Below, one piece after another: positions 1 through 8,151 of a DNA stretch of 64,000 nt; positions within the stretch are counted from its first letter, which is position 1; every line of letters begins with the position of its first letter. Origin of the DNA: an uncultured Rhodospirillaceae bacterium (GTDB lineage: Bacteria; Pseudomonadota; Alphaproteobacteria; Rhodospirillales; Magnetospirillaceae); assembly GCA_937887565.1 (NCBI GenBank), contig CALABS010000036.1, forward strand, positions 124,001 to 188,000, written 5' to 3'. Under the pieces are notes generated by a model, which saw only the letters and a list, made by a program, of their open reading frames with translations, ran no database searches and was not told where the DNA came from. Both the position numbers and the translations under genes were made by a program.

Positions 1-126
1 CTGAGGCAGGGCAGCGCCGGTCAGCACCCGCAGCACGGCGCCGGCTCCCGGCCCCGACAGCCGGAACACCGCCACTCCGGCGCGGCCTGGCGCGCTGGCC
101 AATGCGAAGATGGTGTCGTCGTTCAC
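1..126 (-). CDS. mnmE: MnmE tRNA modification GTPase, N-terminal fragment
   Basis: This is the first 42 codons of a gene that runs off the left edge. Reading leftward from a GTG at 126-124, the protein begins MNDDTIFALASAPGRAGVAV and continues FRLSGPGAG, the typical start of MnmE (TrmE), which with MnmG makes the cmnm5 modification on wobble uridines of tRNA. Only part of the N-terminal tetrahydrofolate-binding domain is visible; the GTPase domain lies outside. In many alphaproteobacteria mnmE follows rho near the replication origin and leads into mnmG, rsmG, parA and parB, which fits rho and hemE being a few kilobases away. The start could differ by a few codons, but the family assignment is good. 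Confidence 0.82.
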   Translation of the reverse strand, partial: MNDDTIFALASAPGRAGVAVFRLSGPGAGAVLRVLTGAALPQ

Positions 127-143
127 GTTCTTCACCGAGGAAA

Positions 144-228
144 ACCACCATGGCACCAAGACGGGCGAAGATCGGCTGGGCCGTTGCCCCACCCCAGCCG
201 CCTAGGTGCCTTGGTGTCTTAGTGGTGT
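144..228. repeat. Imperfect inverted-repeat element, family A, copy 1
   Basis: The left arm (ACCACCATGGCACCAAGAC, 144-162) is matched by the reverse complement of the right arm (205-226), which reads ACCACTAAGACACCAAGGC. About 40 bases separate the arms. The element fills the gap between the mnmE start and the stop of the ferredoxin gene. A similar arrangement with related arm sequences (ACCACAGAG, CACAGAG) occurs at 27414-27501. It resembles a dispersed intergenic repeat; no coding capacity is seen. Confidence 0.5.
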
Positions 229-230
229 GA

Positions 231-587
231 CTATTTCTTCTCCGGCCCGTCCCCGGGCTCGAGCATCAACCGCTCGACGCGGCCGCCCTCGACGAGGTGG
301 GCCTTGAGGATGTCGTCCACGTCGGCCGAGTTGTGGACCGCGTACCAGATGCCCTCGGGATAGACCACCACCACCGGCCCCAGCTCGCAGCGGTCCAGGC
401 AGCCGGCCGAGTTGATGCGGACGTCGTCGAGGCCCAGCTCCTTGGCCCGCGCCTTCATGTAGTCGCGCAGCGCCTCCGAGCCCTTGGCGGCGCAGGATCC
501 ACGGCGGTGACCCTCGGGACGGCGGTTGGTGCAGGCGAAGAGGTGAAGGCGGAAATAGGGCGCCGGATCGCCCGGCCGGCTGGTCAT
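231..587 (-). CDS. Thioredoxin-like [2Fe-2S] ferredoxin
   Basis: A 118-residue protein with cysteines at 19, 32, 63 and 67. This C-x12-C-x30-C-x3-C spacing is that of the thioredoxin-fold [2Fe-2S] ferredoxins (Shethna-type, also found in NuoE and formate dehydrogenase subunits). It is expected to be a soluble electron carrier; the partner is not known from the sequence. The start is the ATG at 587-585, whose first bases overlap the stop codon of the upstream DUF6489 gene (ATGA), so the two are probably translated together. A longer in-frame extension upstream would run through the DUF6489 gene and is rejected. Standalone forms are often annotated simply as (2Fe-2S) ferredoxin domain proteins. 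Confidence 0.8.
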   Translation of the reverse strand: MTSRPGDPAPYFRLHLFACTNRRPEGHRRGSCAAKGSEALRDYMKARAKELGLDDVRINSAGCLDRCELGPVVVVYPEGIWYAVHNSADVDDILKAHLVEGGRVERLMLEPGDGPEKK

Positions 588-838
588 TCCTTGCGCTCCC
601 GCCCGCGGCCGCCGCTGCCGAACTGGGACCAGAACATCTTTTGCAGCTGTTCCATCCCTTGAACCTGGGCCGGCAGCCAGGTCTTGATCATGGTCTCGGG
701 GTCCATGGCCGACAGGGTCGCGGTCATCCGCTCCTGCACCTGGGCCAGCAACGCATCCTGCATGGGCTTGACGTCGGGCAGGCCGAGAAAGGCGCGGGCC
801 TCCTCGGGAGTGCAATCCACATCGACGGTGATCTTCAT
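584..838 (-). CDS. DUF6489 family small protein
   Basis: An 84-residue protein starting MKITVDVDCTPEEARAFLG at the ATG 838-836. I recognise it as the DUF6489 type, a short conserved alphaproteobacterial protein of unknown function. The N-terminus has a beta strand (KITVDVDC) followed by a region rich in amphipathic helix, ending in an aromatic stretch (KMFWSQFG) and a basic tail. No signal peptide or membrane segment is visible. It precedes and overlaps the ferredoxin gene by four bases, which suggests a shared transcript. The longer frame starting near 934 overlaps the divergent YyaL-type gene and lacks support. Confidence 0.65.
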   Translation of the reverse strand: MKITVDVDCTPEEARAFLGLPDVKPMQDALLAQVQERMTATLSAMDPETMIKTWLPAQVQGMEQLQKMFWSQFGSGGRGRERKE

Positions 839-932
839 GGCGGCGGGCCCACTGCTTGCGAAAGGAGGTCGGCGACCCAAACTAAGCCTTTGACACCGAA
901 CGCGCAACGCCGACACGCGGGGAATACCACCC

Positions 933-2939
933 ATGCCGAACCACCTCTCGGGCGAGACCAGCCCCTACCTCCTGCAGCACCGGGACAACCCGGTGGACTG
1001 GCGGCCATGGGGTCGCGAGGCCCTGGCCGAGGCCCGCGCCACGCACCGCCCGATCCTGCTGTCGGTGGGCTACGCCGCCTGCCACTGGTGCCATGTGATG
1101 GCCCACGAAAGCTTCGAGAACGCCGACATCGCGGCGCTGATGAACACGCTGTTCGTGACCGTCAAGGTCGACCGCGAGGAGCGGCCGGACCTCGACGCCA
1201 TCTACCAGCAGGCGCTGGCGATGATGGGGCAGCACGGCGGCTGGCCGCTGACCATGTTCCTGACCCCCGACGGCGACCCGTTCTGGGGCGGCACCTATTT
1301 TCCGCCCACCAGCCGCTACGGCCGGCCGGGATTTCCCGACGTCCTGCGAGCGGTCGCCGCCGCCTGGGCCGACCAGCCCGATCGGGTACGGGACAATGTC
1401 GCCGCGCTGAGGCAGGGCCTCGAACGGCATCTGCCGCCGCCGACCGCGTCGATGCCGATCGAAGGCCTGGACAATGCGGCGCGCCAGGTGCTGCGGGCGG
1501 TGGATACCGATCACGGCGGCCTGCAAGGAGCGCCGAAATTTCCCCAACCGGGGTTGTTCGACTTCTTGTGGCGGGCCTATCTGCGCACCGGCGACGCGGC
1601 GCTGCGGGACGCCGTCACCCTGACCCTGGACCATATGTGCCATGGCGGCATCCACGACGCCCTGGGCGGTGGCTTCATGCGCTATTCCACCGACGAGACC
1701 TGGCTGGTGCCGCATTTCGAGAAGATGCTGTACGACAACGCCCAGCTGATCGACCTCCTGACCCTGGTCTGGCAGGACACCAAGGTGCCGCTTTATCGCC
1801 AGCGCGTCGCCGAGACGGTGGAATGGGCGTTGCGCGAGATGACCGCCGAAGGCGGCGCCTTTGCCGCCACCCTGGACGCCGATTCCGATGGCGGCGAGGG
1901 CCGCTTCTACACCTGGACCAGCGGCGACATCGACCGCCTGCTCGATACCGAGGCCGCCCGCTGGTTCAAGCAGGCCTATGACGTGCGCCCCGAGGGCAAT
2001 TGGGAAGGCGTCTCCATCCTCCACCGCAACCACCAACCGCAGCCGGCCGGCGTCGAGGACCTGCTGGCCGATGCCCGGGCGGTGCTGTGGCGCGAGCGCG
2101 AGACCCGCCCCCGCCCTGGCCGCGACGACAAGATTCTGGCCGACTGGAACGGCATGATGATCGCCGCCCTGGCCAATGCCGGCTTCGTCTACGCCATGCC
2201 GCGCTGGATCGACGCGGCGCGGACGGCCTTCGAGACGGTTCGGGCGGCCATGGCCCTGCCGGGTGACCGCCTTGCCCATTCCATGCGCTTCGGCCAGGTC
2301 AAGGCGGTCGGCCTGGTGGACGACCTGGCCCATATGGCCCGCGCCGCGGTGGCCCTTTACGAGGCCACCGGCGACAACGCCCTGATCGACCAGGCCCGCG
2401 CCTGGATGGCGGCCGCCGACCGCCATCACTGGGACCCGGCGGCGGGCGGCTATTTCCAGGCCGCCGACGACGCCGACGACGTGGTGGTCCGGCTCAAGCC
2501 GGTGCACGACACTGCGGTCCCGTCCGCCAACGGGGTCATGGCCCAGGTCATGGCGCGGCTAGGGCAGATCACCGGCGAGGACTCGTACGGCGCCCGCGCC
2601 GAGGCAACGGTGGCGGCATTCGGCGGCCTGTTCGGCGACCAGTTCCCCAACCTGACCAGCCTGCTGGCCGCCCGGGAACAGTTGATCCGTCCCGTCGAGA
2701 TCGTGGTGGCGGGACCGGCCGGCCCGGATACCGAGGCACTGCTGCGCGCCGTCGCCGACGTACCGCTGCCCACCCGGGTTCTGGAGCGGGTGGACGGGTC
2801 CGGCCCGCCGCCCGGCCATCCCGCCCACGGCAAGGGCCCGGTCGGCGGCCGCGCCGCCGCCTATGTGTGCCGGGCCCGGACCTGTTCGCCACCGGTCTTC
2901 GAGGCGTCGCGGTTGCGCCAAGAATTGGCCTCGCGCTAA
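933..2939 (+). CDS. Thioredoxin domain-containing protein, YyaL/DUF255 family
   Basis: The 668-residue product begins MPNHLSGETSPYLLQHRDNP, the signature of the YyaL/spermatogenesis-associated protein 20 family. An N-terminal thioredoxin-like domain (about residues 1-160) carries CHWC at 50-53. The remainder resembles an alpha/alpha toroid like that of N-acylglucosamine epimerases or glycoside hydrolases, with conserved blocks such as GGFMRYSTDETW and PHFEKMLYDNAQL. The biochemical role of the family is not settled. There is no signal peptide, so it is likely cytoplasmic. It is divergent from the DUF6489-ferredoxin pair and is followed after nine bases by ogt. Length is normal for the family. 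Confidence 0.85.
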   Translation: MPNHLSGETSPYLLQHRDNPVDWRPWGREALAEARATHRPILLSVGYAACHWCHVMAHESFENADIAALMNTLFVTVKVDREERPDLDAIYQQALAMMGQHGGWPLTMFLTPDGDPFWGGTYFPPTSRYGRPGFPDVLRAVAAAWADQPDRVRDNVAALRQGLERHLPPPTASMPIEGLDNAARQVLRAVDTDHGGLQGAPKFPQPGLFDFLWRAYLRTGDAALRDAVTLTLDHMCHGGIHDALGGGFMRYSTDETWLVPHFEKMLYDNAQLIDLLTLVWQDTKVPLYRQRVAETVEWALREMTAEGGAFAATLDADSDGGEGRFYTWTSGDIDRLLDTEAARWFKQAYDVRPEGNWEGVSILHRNHQPQPAGVEDLLADARAVLWRERETRPRPGRDDKILADWNGMMIAALANAGFVYAMPRWIDAARTAFETVRAAMALPGDRLAHSMRFGQVKAVGLVDDLAHMARAAVALYEATGDNALIDQARAWMAAADRHHWDPAAGGYFQAADDADDVVVRLKPVHDTAVPSANGVMAQVMARLGQITGEDSYGARAEATVAAFGGLFGDQFPNLTSLLAAREQLIRPVEIVVAGPAGPDTEALLRAVADVPLPTRVLERVDGSGPPPGHPAHGKGPVGGRAAAYVCRARTCSPPVFEASRLRQELASR

Positions 2940-2948
2940 GCTGTGGCC

Positions 2949-3401
2949 ATGCCATCGCTCGCCTTCAACTCGCCCATCGGACCGCTGACCGTCTTCGAGG
3001 AGGACGGCGCCATCGTCGCCGTGGAATGGGGCTGGCCCCCCGAAAGCGAGGAAACGCCGCTGCTGCGGGAGGCCCGGGACCAGCTGGAGGCCTATTTCGA
3101 GGGCCGCCGCAAGGATTTCGACCTGCCCCTGGCACCCCATGGCACCGCGTTCCAGCGCAAGGTGTGGCAGGCCTTGGCGGCCATCCCGGCCGGCCAGGTG
3201 CGGACCTATGGCGAGCTGGCGTCCGAGCTGGGAACCTCGCCGCGCGCCCTGGGCGGCGCCTGCGGCCGCAATCCGATCCCGGTCATCGTGCCCTGTCACC
3301 GAGTGCTGGCGGCCGACCGGTCGCTGGGCGGCTATTCCGGCATGGACGGCGTCGAGACCAAGCGTTTCCTTCTCGCCCTGGAGGGCGCGCTTCCCCGCTA
3401 A
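2949..3401 (+). CDS. ogt: Methylated-DNA-[protein]-cysteine S-methyltransferase
   Basis: A 150-residue suicide repair enzyme that removes alkyl groups from O6 of guanine by transferring them to its own cysteine. The active-site motif PCHRV is present with the acceptor cysteine near residue 116, preceded by the helix-turn-helix region (GTAFQRKVWQALAAIPAGQVRTYGEL type) and the conserved asparagine of GRNPIPVIVPC. I chose the ATG at 2949; a GTG at 2943 in the same frame would add two residues. The start lies just after the stop of the YyaL-type gene, so co-transcription is likely. The next gene, a quinone oxidoreductase, begins 16 bases downstream. Confidence 0.88.
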   Translation: MPSLAFNSPIGPLTVFEEDGAIVAVEWGWPPESEETPLLREARDQLEAYFEGRRKDFDLPLAPHGTAFQRKVWQALAAIPAGQVRTYGELASELGTSPRALGGACGRNPIPVIVPCHRVLAADRSLGGYSGMDGVETKRFLLALEGALPR

Positions 3402-3417
3402 GCACAGGAGGCTTGCC

Positions 3418-4395
3418 ATGGCGAAGGCCATCCGCATCCATCAGACCGGCGGCCCCGAGGCCATGGTGTGGGAAGAGGTGGAGGTGCCGTCGCCAGGGGC
3501 CGGCGAAGCCCTGATCCGCCACACCGCCGTCGGCGTGAACTTCATCGACGCCTATCACCGCGGCGGCCTTTATCCCCTGCCCGCGCTGCCGCATGTGCTG
3601 GGCATGGAGGCCGCCGGCGTGGTCGAGGCGGTGGGCGACAGCGTCGTCGAGGTGCGGCCCGGCGATCGCGTCGCCTATGCCAGCCTGCCGGTGGGCGCCT
3701 ATGCCGAGCGCCGCGTCATGCCCGCCCAGCGCCTGGTGCCGCTACCCGACGGCATCGGCGACCAGCAGGCGGCGGCGATGATGCTCAAGGGCATGACCGC
3801 CCAGTACCTGCTGCGCCGCACCTTTCCGGTCAGCGCCGGCGATACGGTCCTGATCCATGCCGCCGCCGGCGGGGTCGGCCTGATCCTGTGCCAATGGGCC
3901 AAGCATCTGGGGGCCACGGTGATCGGCACGGTCGGCTCCGACGCCAAGGCCGCGTTCGCCCATGCCCACGGATGTGATCACACGATCGTCTATACCCGCG
4001 AGGATTTCGTCGCCCGCGTGCGCCTGCTGACCGAGGGCGAGGGCGTGGCCGTCGTCTATGATTCCGTCGGCGCCGACACCTTCGCCGGGTCGCTGGACTG
4101 CCTGCGTCCCATGGGAATGATGGTCAGCTTCGGCCAAAGCTCGGGCAAGGTGCCGCCCCTCGATACCGGCCTGCTGGCGGCCAAGGGGTCCCTGTTCCTC
4201 ACCCGTCCCACCATCATGACCTATACCGCCCGCCGTCCCGACCTGATGGCCAGTGCCGTCGAATTGTTCGACATGGTCAAGCGCGGCTTCGTCACGGTCG
4301 AGATCAGCGCGGCCTATCCCCTGGCCGATGCCGCCCAGGCCCACCGCGACCTGGAGGCCCGGCGGACCACCGCCTCGGTGGTCCTGCTTCCCTAA
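3418..4395 (+). CDS. Quinone oxidoreductase, zinc-free MDR family
   Basis: A 325-residue NADPH:quinone reductase of the medium-chain dehydrogenase/reductase superfamily. It begins MAKAIRIHQTGGPEAM, has the substrate-side motif GVNFIDAYHRGGLYP (39-53), and a Rossmann nucleotide-binding motif AAAGGVG near 148-154. The zinc-binding cysteines of alcohol dehydrogenases are absent, as in Qor enzymes. The ATG at 3418 is preceded by a clear AGGAGG at 3406-3411, which decides the start over the longer frame that overlaps ogt. It reduces quinones or related carbonyls in the cytosol; the physiological substrate cannot be read from sequence. Confidence 0.85.
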   Translation: MAKAIRIHQTGGPEAMVWEEVEVPSPGAGEALIRHTAVGVNFIDAYHRGGLYPLPALPHVLGMEAAGVVEAVGDSVVEVRPGDRVAYASLPVGAYAERRVMPAQRLVPLPDGIGDQQAAAMMLKGMTAQYLLRRTFPVSAGDTVLIHAAAGGVGLILCQWAKHLGATVIGTVGSDAKAAFAHAHGCDHTIVYTREDFVARVRLLTEGEGVAVVYDSVGADTFAGSLDCLRPMGMMVSFGQSSGKVPPLDTGLLAAKGSLFLTRPTIMTYTARRPDLMASAVELFDMVKRGFVTVEISAAYPLADAAQAHRDLEARRTTASVVLLP

Positions 4396-4424
4396 CCGGG
4401 AAAAACCCGTATAACATCGGGGGT

Positions 4425-4835
4425 ATGCTCAAGGCCAACCGCAACCGTCTCAAACTGCTGCTGACCGCCGCCTGCTTCGCCTGGGTCGGCGCCTCCACAT
4501 GGGTCGTGTTCTCCGACATCCCGGAGGGCGAGATCCAGCACCACGGGTCGGACGCCGTCAAGGAACGCATGCGGGAATGCGAGGGCAGCTTCAAGCAGCG
4601 CTACGACTGCAAGGAAGCCATCGTCATCGAATCGGGTCGCGATACCTTCCAGAACATGATCGAGCGGCTGGCGATCGTCTCCGTGCCGGCGGTGCTGGCC
4701 GGGCTGCTCGGCTCAGCGGTGATCCGCCGCATTCCCATCGACAAGCCGCCGCCGCCGCCCCAGGACCTGGACTGGAAGACCCGCGCCCAGGCCCATATCG
4801 CCCATCCCGGCGATCATTCCTCGGGACAGTCGTAG
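4425..4835 (+). CDS. Hypothetical membrane protein with two TM segments
   Basis: A 136-residue protein I do not recognise. It has a basic N-terminus followed by a hydrophobic segment (about 9-28, LLLTAACFAWVGASTWVVF), a hydrophilic region with two cysteines (MRECEGSFKQRYDCKEA), a second hydrophobic segment (about 82-99, LAIVSVPAVLAGLLGSAVI), and a proline-rich tail (DKPPPPPQDLDW). The layout suggests an inner-membrane protein with a short periplasmic loop that could hold a disulphide. Its 3' end overlaps the convergent DUF3775 gene by 22 bases. Codon use looks like that of its neighbours, so it is probably a real gene. Confidence 0.6.
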   Translation: MLKANRNRLKLLLTAACFAWVGASTWVVFSDIPEGEIQHHGSDAVKERMRECEGSFKQRYDCKEAIVIESGRDTFQNMIERLAIVSVPAVLAGLLGSAVIRRIPIDKPPPPPQDLDWKTRAQAHIAHPGDHSSGQS

Positions 4836-5212
4836 CCCAGGGCTTCCAGACCGGCGGCCAGGTCGGCGGGCAGCGAGGGATCCTGCAGGACCTCGGCGAC
4901 GACGTCGCCATCACCCACCGCCTCGTCGGCCTGGGACTGAATCCCCGGCCATTCGCCGCGCCCGTGATCGCCGCGTCCAAGCCACAGCAGCGCCAGCAGG
5001 TCGGCGACTTCGTCGCCGTTCAACGCATCCACATAGTCGAACAGGGCGTCGCCGGCAGCGGCGTCATAGTCCTCGGACGACGGCAGCGGCAGGCCGTCCG
5101 CCTCGCCGTCCACATGGACGACCGTCCCTTCCTCCGGCTCGCGGCCAAAGGCGTCGCGGGCCAGGGTCACGATGCTGCGGACCTTGTCCACCGAAATGCG
5201 GAGCACGGCCAA
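4814..5212 (-). CDS. DUF3775 domain protein
   Basis: A 132-residue acidic protein starting MAVLRISVDKVRSIVTLARDAFGR. I recognise the DUF3775 pattern: an N-terminal helix, a central block around LNGDEVADLLALLWLGRGD, and a C-terminal helix ending LEALGYDCPEE. Its function is unknown; it is found in alphaproteobacteria, often as a single gene. No membrane segment is visible. It lies downstream of rho on the same strand, but 40 bases separate its start from the rho stop. It overlaps the convergent membrane-protein gene at the 3' end. Confidence 0.72.
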   Translation of the reverse strand: MAVLRISVDKVRSIVTLARDAFGREPEEGTVVHVDGEADGLPLPSSEDYDAAAGDALFDYVDALNGDEVADLLALLWLGRGDHGRGEWPGIQSQADEAVGDGDVVAEVLQDPSLPADLAAGLEALGYDCPEE

Positions 5213-5252
5213 CCTCGCGGCTTGCCCATGCCCCCCATATGGGACCGATCCG

Positions 5253-6509
5253 TCAGGAGTTCATCGCCTCGAAGAAGTCGGAGTTGGTCTTGGACTGCTT
5301 GAGCTTGTCGACCAGGAATTCCATGGCGTCGATCACGCCCATGGGCATGAGGATGCGGCGCAGCACCCACATCTTGGACAGCACGCCCTTGTCGACCAGC
5401 AGCTCCTCCTTGCGGGTGCCGGACTTGGTGATGTCGATGGCCGGGAAGGTGCGCTTGTCGCTGAGCTTGCGGTCGAGGATGATCTCGGAATTGCCGGTGC
5501 CCTTGAACTCCTCGAAGATCACCTCGTCCATGCGCGAACCGGTGTCGATCAGCGCGGTGGCGATGATGGACAGCGAGCCGCCCTCCTCGATGTTGCGGGC
5601 GGCGCCGAAGAAGCGCTTGGGACGCTGCAGGGCGTTGGCGTCGACGCCGCCGGTCAGCACCTTGCCCGAGCTGGGCACCACGGTGTTGTAGGCCCGCGCC
5701 AGGCGGGTGATCGAATCCAGCAGGATGACCACGTCGCGCTTGTGCTCGACCAGGCGCTTGGCCTTTTCCAGCACCATCTCGGTGACCTGGACGTGACGGC
5801 TGGCCGGCTCGTCGAAGGTCGAGCTGATGACCTCGCCGCGCACGCTCCGCGCCATGTCGGTCACCTCCTCCGGCCGCTCGTCGATCAGCAGCACGATCAG
5901 GTAGACCTCGGGGTGGTTGTGGCTGATGGCGTGGGCGATGTTCTGCAGCATCACCGTCTTGCCGGTCCGGGGCGGCGCCACGATCAGGGCGCGCTGACCC
6001 TTGCCCACCGGGGCGACCAGGTCGATGACGCGGGTGGTGAGGTCCTTCTTGGTGGGATCCTCGACCTCGAGCTTCAGCTTCTCGTCGGGATAAAGCGGGG
6101 TGAGGTTGTCGAAGTTGATGCGGTGCCGCACATTCTCCGGCGGCTCGAAATTGATGGCATTGACCTTGAGCAGCGCGAAATAGCGCTCGCCGTCCTTGGG
6201 CGCCCGGATCTGGCCCTCGACGGTGTCGCCGGTCCTGAGGCCGAAGCGGCGGACCTGGCTGGGGCTGACATAGATGTCGTCGGGGCCCGGCAGGTAGTTG
6301 GCCTCGGGGCTGCGCAGGAAGCCGAAGCCGTCCTGCAGGATCTCGAGCACGCCGTCGCCGTAGATGGGGGTGTCGTTCTCGGCCAGCTGCTTCAGGATGG
6401 CGAACATCATGTCCTGCTTCCTGAGCGTGCTGGCGTTCTCGATCTGAAGCTCCTCGGCGAAGGCGAGAAGCTCGGCCGGCGACTTTTTCTTGAGTTCCTG
6501 GAGATGCAT
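5253..6509 (-). CDS. rho: Transcription termination factor Rho
   Basis: A 418-residue protein of the usual Rho length. The N-terminal domain starts MHLQELKKKSPAELLAFAEE, followed by the RNA-binding cold-shock-like domain with GDGVLEILQDGFGFLR (51-66). The ATPase domain has the P-loop APPRTGKT near 179-186 and the Walker B stretch VVILLDSITRLARAYN. It is a hexameric RNA helicase that ends transcription at untranslated rut-containing RNA. The start at 6509 is chosen because the upstream in-frame extension reads into non-conserved leader sequence. The 220 bases between it and hemJ contain no gene and could hold a leader for the autogenous control known for rho. Confidence 0.97.
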   Translation of the reverse strand: MHLQELKKKSPAELLAFAEELQIENASTLRKQDMMFAILKQLAENDTPIYGDGVLEILQDGFGFLRSPEANYLPGPDDIYVSPSQVRRFGLRTGDTVEGQIRAPKDGERYFALLKVNAINFEPPENVRHRINFDNLTPLYPDEKLKLEVEDPTKKDLTTRVIDLVAPVGKGQRALIVAPPRTGKTVMLQNIAHAISHNHPEVYLIVLLIDERPEEVTDMARSVRGEVISSTFDEPASRHVQVTEMVLEKAKRLVEHKRDVVILLDSITRLARAYNTVVPSSGKVLTGGVDANALQRPKRFFGAARNIEEGGSLSIIATALIDTGSRMDEVIFEEFKGTGNSEIILDRKLSDKRTFPAIDITKSGTRKEELLVDKGVLSKMWVLRRILMPMGVIDAMEFLVDKLKQSKTNSDFFEAMNS

Positions 6510-6729
6510 CGGAGGCGTCCGTTGAAAACCTGGGCGGGGGGGGAAGATGCCGAGGGAATTACGCACCGCGGCGGCGGATGGGGCTCTGGCGGCCCAGTCC
6601 AGATGGCCTGGACGAACGATCCGGCGCGGTCGGAATGTGTGGAATCGGGGCATCCGCCCCAAGGTCACGCGCCACCATTAAGCCAAAGCGCCCGGGCCTG
6701 TCAAACGGGAATCCTGGTGTGCGCCGCAC

Positions 6730-7164
6730 CTAGAAGGGCTTGACGATCACCAGGATGACGATGCCGATCATCAACAGGGTCGGGACCTCGTTCATCATGC
6801 GATAGAACTTCTGCGGCCGCGTGTTGCGATCGGCGGCAAAGGCGTTCTTCCAGCCGATCATGGCGATGTGGCTGGCGGTCATCAGCACCGCCAGCGCCAG
6901 CTTGGCGTGGAACCAGCCGTCCTGGAACAGGCCGCCGGTGATCGCCAGCGTCAGCCCCAGACCCCAGGCGACCACGGCCGCCGGCGTCATGATGGCCTTG
7001 AGCAGGCGGCGCTCCATCACCTTGAACTTCTCCGACGCCTCGGACCCCGGCGCGACCTCGGTGTGATAGACGAACAGCCGTGGCAGATACAGCAGCCCCG
7101 CCATCCAGGATATGATGGCGATCACATGAACGGCCTTCAGCCACAGATAGGTTTCGCCGCTCAT
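6730..7164 (-). CDS. hemJ: Protoporphyrinogen IX oxidase HemJ
   Basis: A 144-residue integral membrane protein beginning MSGETYLWLKAVHVIAIISW, the HemJ signature, with four hydrophobic segments and the conserved histidine near residue 13 and a later H in the TASHIAMIGWKNAF segment. HemJ oxidises protoporphyrinogen IX to protoporphyrin IX, the penultimate step of haem synthesis, in bacteria lacking HemG or HemY. The ATG at 7164-7162 overlaps the hemH stop by ATGA, which picks this start over one twelve codons upstream. The order hemE-hemH-hemJ-rho is a common alphaproteobacterial arrangement. Confidence 0.93.
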   Translation of the reverse strand: MSGETYLWLKAVHVIAIISWMAGLLYLPRLFVYHTEVAPGSEASEKFKVMERRLLKAIMTPAAVVAWGLGLTLAITGGLFQDGWFHAKLALAVLMTASHIAMIGWKNAFAADRNTRPQKFYRMMNEVPTLLMIGIVILVIVKPF

Positions 7165-8147
7165 GACGCCTCTCCCCGAAAGATGCAGCCGGCGCCGCAA
7201 GCCTTGCCGCGCACGGAACCGGGATCGCGCGCCAGCCGCGCCAGCCCGTCGATGAAGGCGGGATGGTGGCCGACGGCCGCCACCCGAACATAGCCGGGAA
7301 TGCCCAGTTCCTCGGCCCGATGGCGGTATTCCATGTCCAGCTCAACGAGCGTCTCGGAATGCTCGGACACGAACGCCACCGGCACCACCACCACCGGCGC
7401 CTTGTCGTGGGCGGCCCGCTCCAGCTCGGCCTCGATGGACGGGCCGATCCATTCCAGCGGCCCGACCCGGCTCTGGTAGCAGATCGCCCAGTCGGTCAGG
7501 CCGGCCGCCGCCGCCACCGCCGCGGCGGTTTGTTTCACGTGAATCGGATAGGGGTCGCCGGCGTCGACGACCTTCTTCGGCAGGCCGTGGGCCGAGAACA
7601 GCACCCTGGCCCCGGGCCGCGACCCACGAACCCCGTCCTCCACCAGCTCGGCCATGGCGGCGACCAGGCCGGGTTCGGTGGGATAGCAGCACACGGTCTC
7701 GGTGGGCACCGCCAGACCCTGACGTTCCGTCTGCTTGCGCCATTCGCGGATGCTCGAGCGCGAGGTGGTGGTCGAGAATTGCGGGTAGAGCGGCAGCAGG
7801 ACCACCCGCTCTGCGCCCCATGCCTTGGCCGCCGCCACCGCCTCGGCGGTGAAGGGGTGCCAATAGCGCATGGCGATGAACACCTTGAAGCCGTCGCCCA
7901 ATGCCGCTTCCAGCGCCGCCGCCTGCTTCTCCGTCTCCGGCACCAGCGGCGAGCGGCCGCCGATGCAGGCATAGATGTCGCGCGCCACCGGCGCCCGCCG
8001 TCGCGACACCAGCTTGGCGATCAGCCACCGGATGGGGGTGGGGACGCCGATGATGGCCGGGTCGTTAAACAGGTTGAACAGGAAGGGCTCGACCGCCGCC
8101 GGCTCGTCCGGCCCGCCGAGATTGAAGAGGACGACGGCCGTCTTCAT
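7161..8147 (-). CDS. hemH: Ferrochelatase
   Basis: A 328-residue enzyme that inserts Fe2+ into protoporphyrin IX. It starts MKTAVVLFNLGGPDEP and has the catalytic histidine in FSAHGLP (H187) and the downstream WIGPSIEAEL block. Cysteines occur at 61, 153-154, 223 and in a C-terminal CGAGC motif (317-321). Several bacterial ferrochelatases bind a [2Fe-2S] cluster, and the cysteine pattern makes this possible here, though I cannot confirm it from sequence alone. The gene lies four bases after hemE and overlaps hemJ by four, so the three haem genes form one tight operon read leftward. Confidence 0.96.
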   Translation of the reverse strand: MKTAVVLFNLGGPDEPAAVEPFLFNLFNDPAIIGVPTPIRWLIAKLVSRRRAPVARDIYACIGGRSPLVPETEKQAAALEAALGDGFKVFIAMRYWHPFTAEAVAAAKAWGAERVVLLPLYPQFSTTTSRSSIREWRKQTERQGLAVPTETVCCYPTEPGLVAAMAELVEDGVRGSRPGARVLFSAHGLPKKVVDAGDPYPIHVKQTAAAVAAAAGLTDWAICYQSRVGPLEWIGPSIEAELERAAHDKAPVVVVPVAFVSEHSETLVELDMEYRHRAEELGIPGYVRVAAVGHHPAFIDGLARLARDPGSVRGKACGAGCIFRGEAS

Positions 8148-8151
8148 GGCC

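Noticed and set aside
882..2507. Long minus-strand open frame opposite the YyaL-type gene
   Set aside because: It is one of many antisense frames that stay open because of high GC; its product has no domain and the sense gene has a clear family match.
6510..6729. Additional small gene between rho and hemJ
   Set aside because: No frame with a ribosome site or conserved look was found; the region is better read as a rho leader and promoter.
5172..6743. Long plus-strand frame opposite rho
   Set aside because: Antisense shadow of a well conserved gene, without homology features or a ribosome site.
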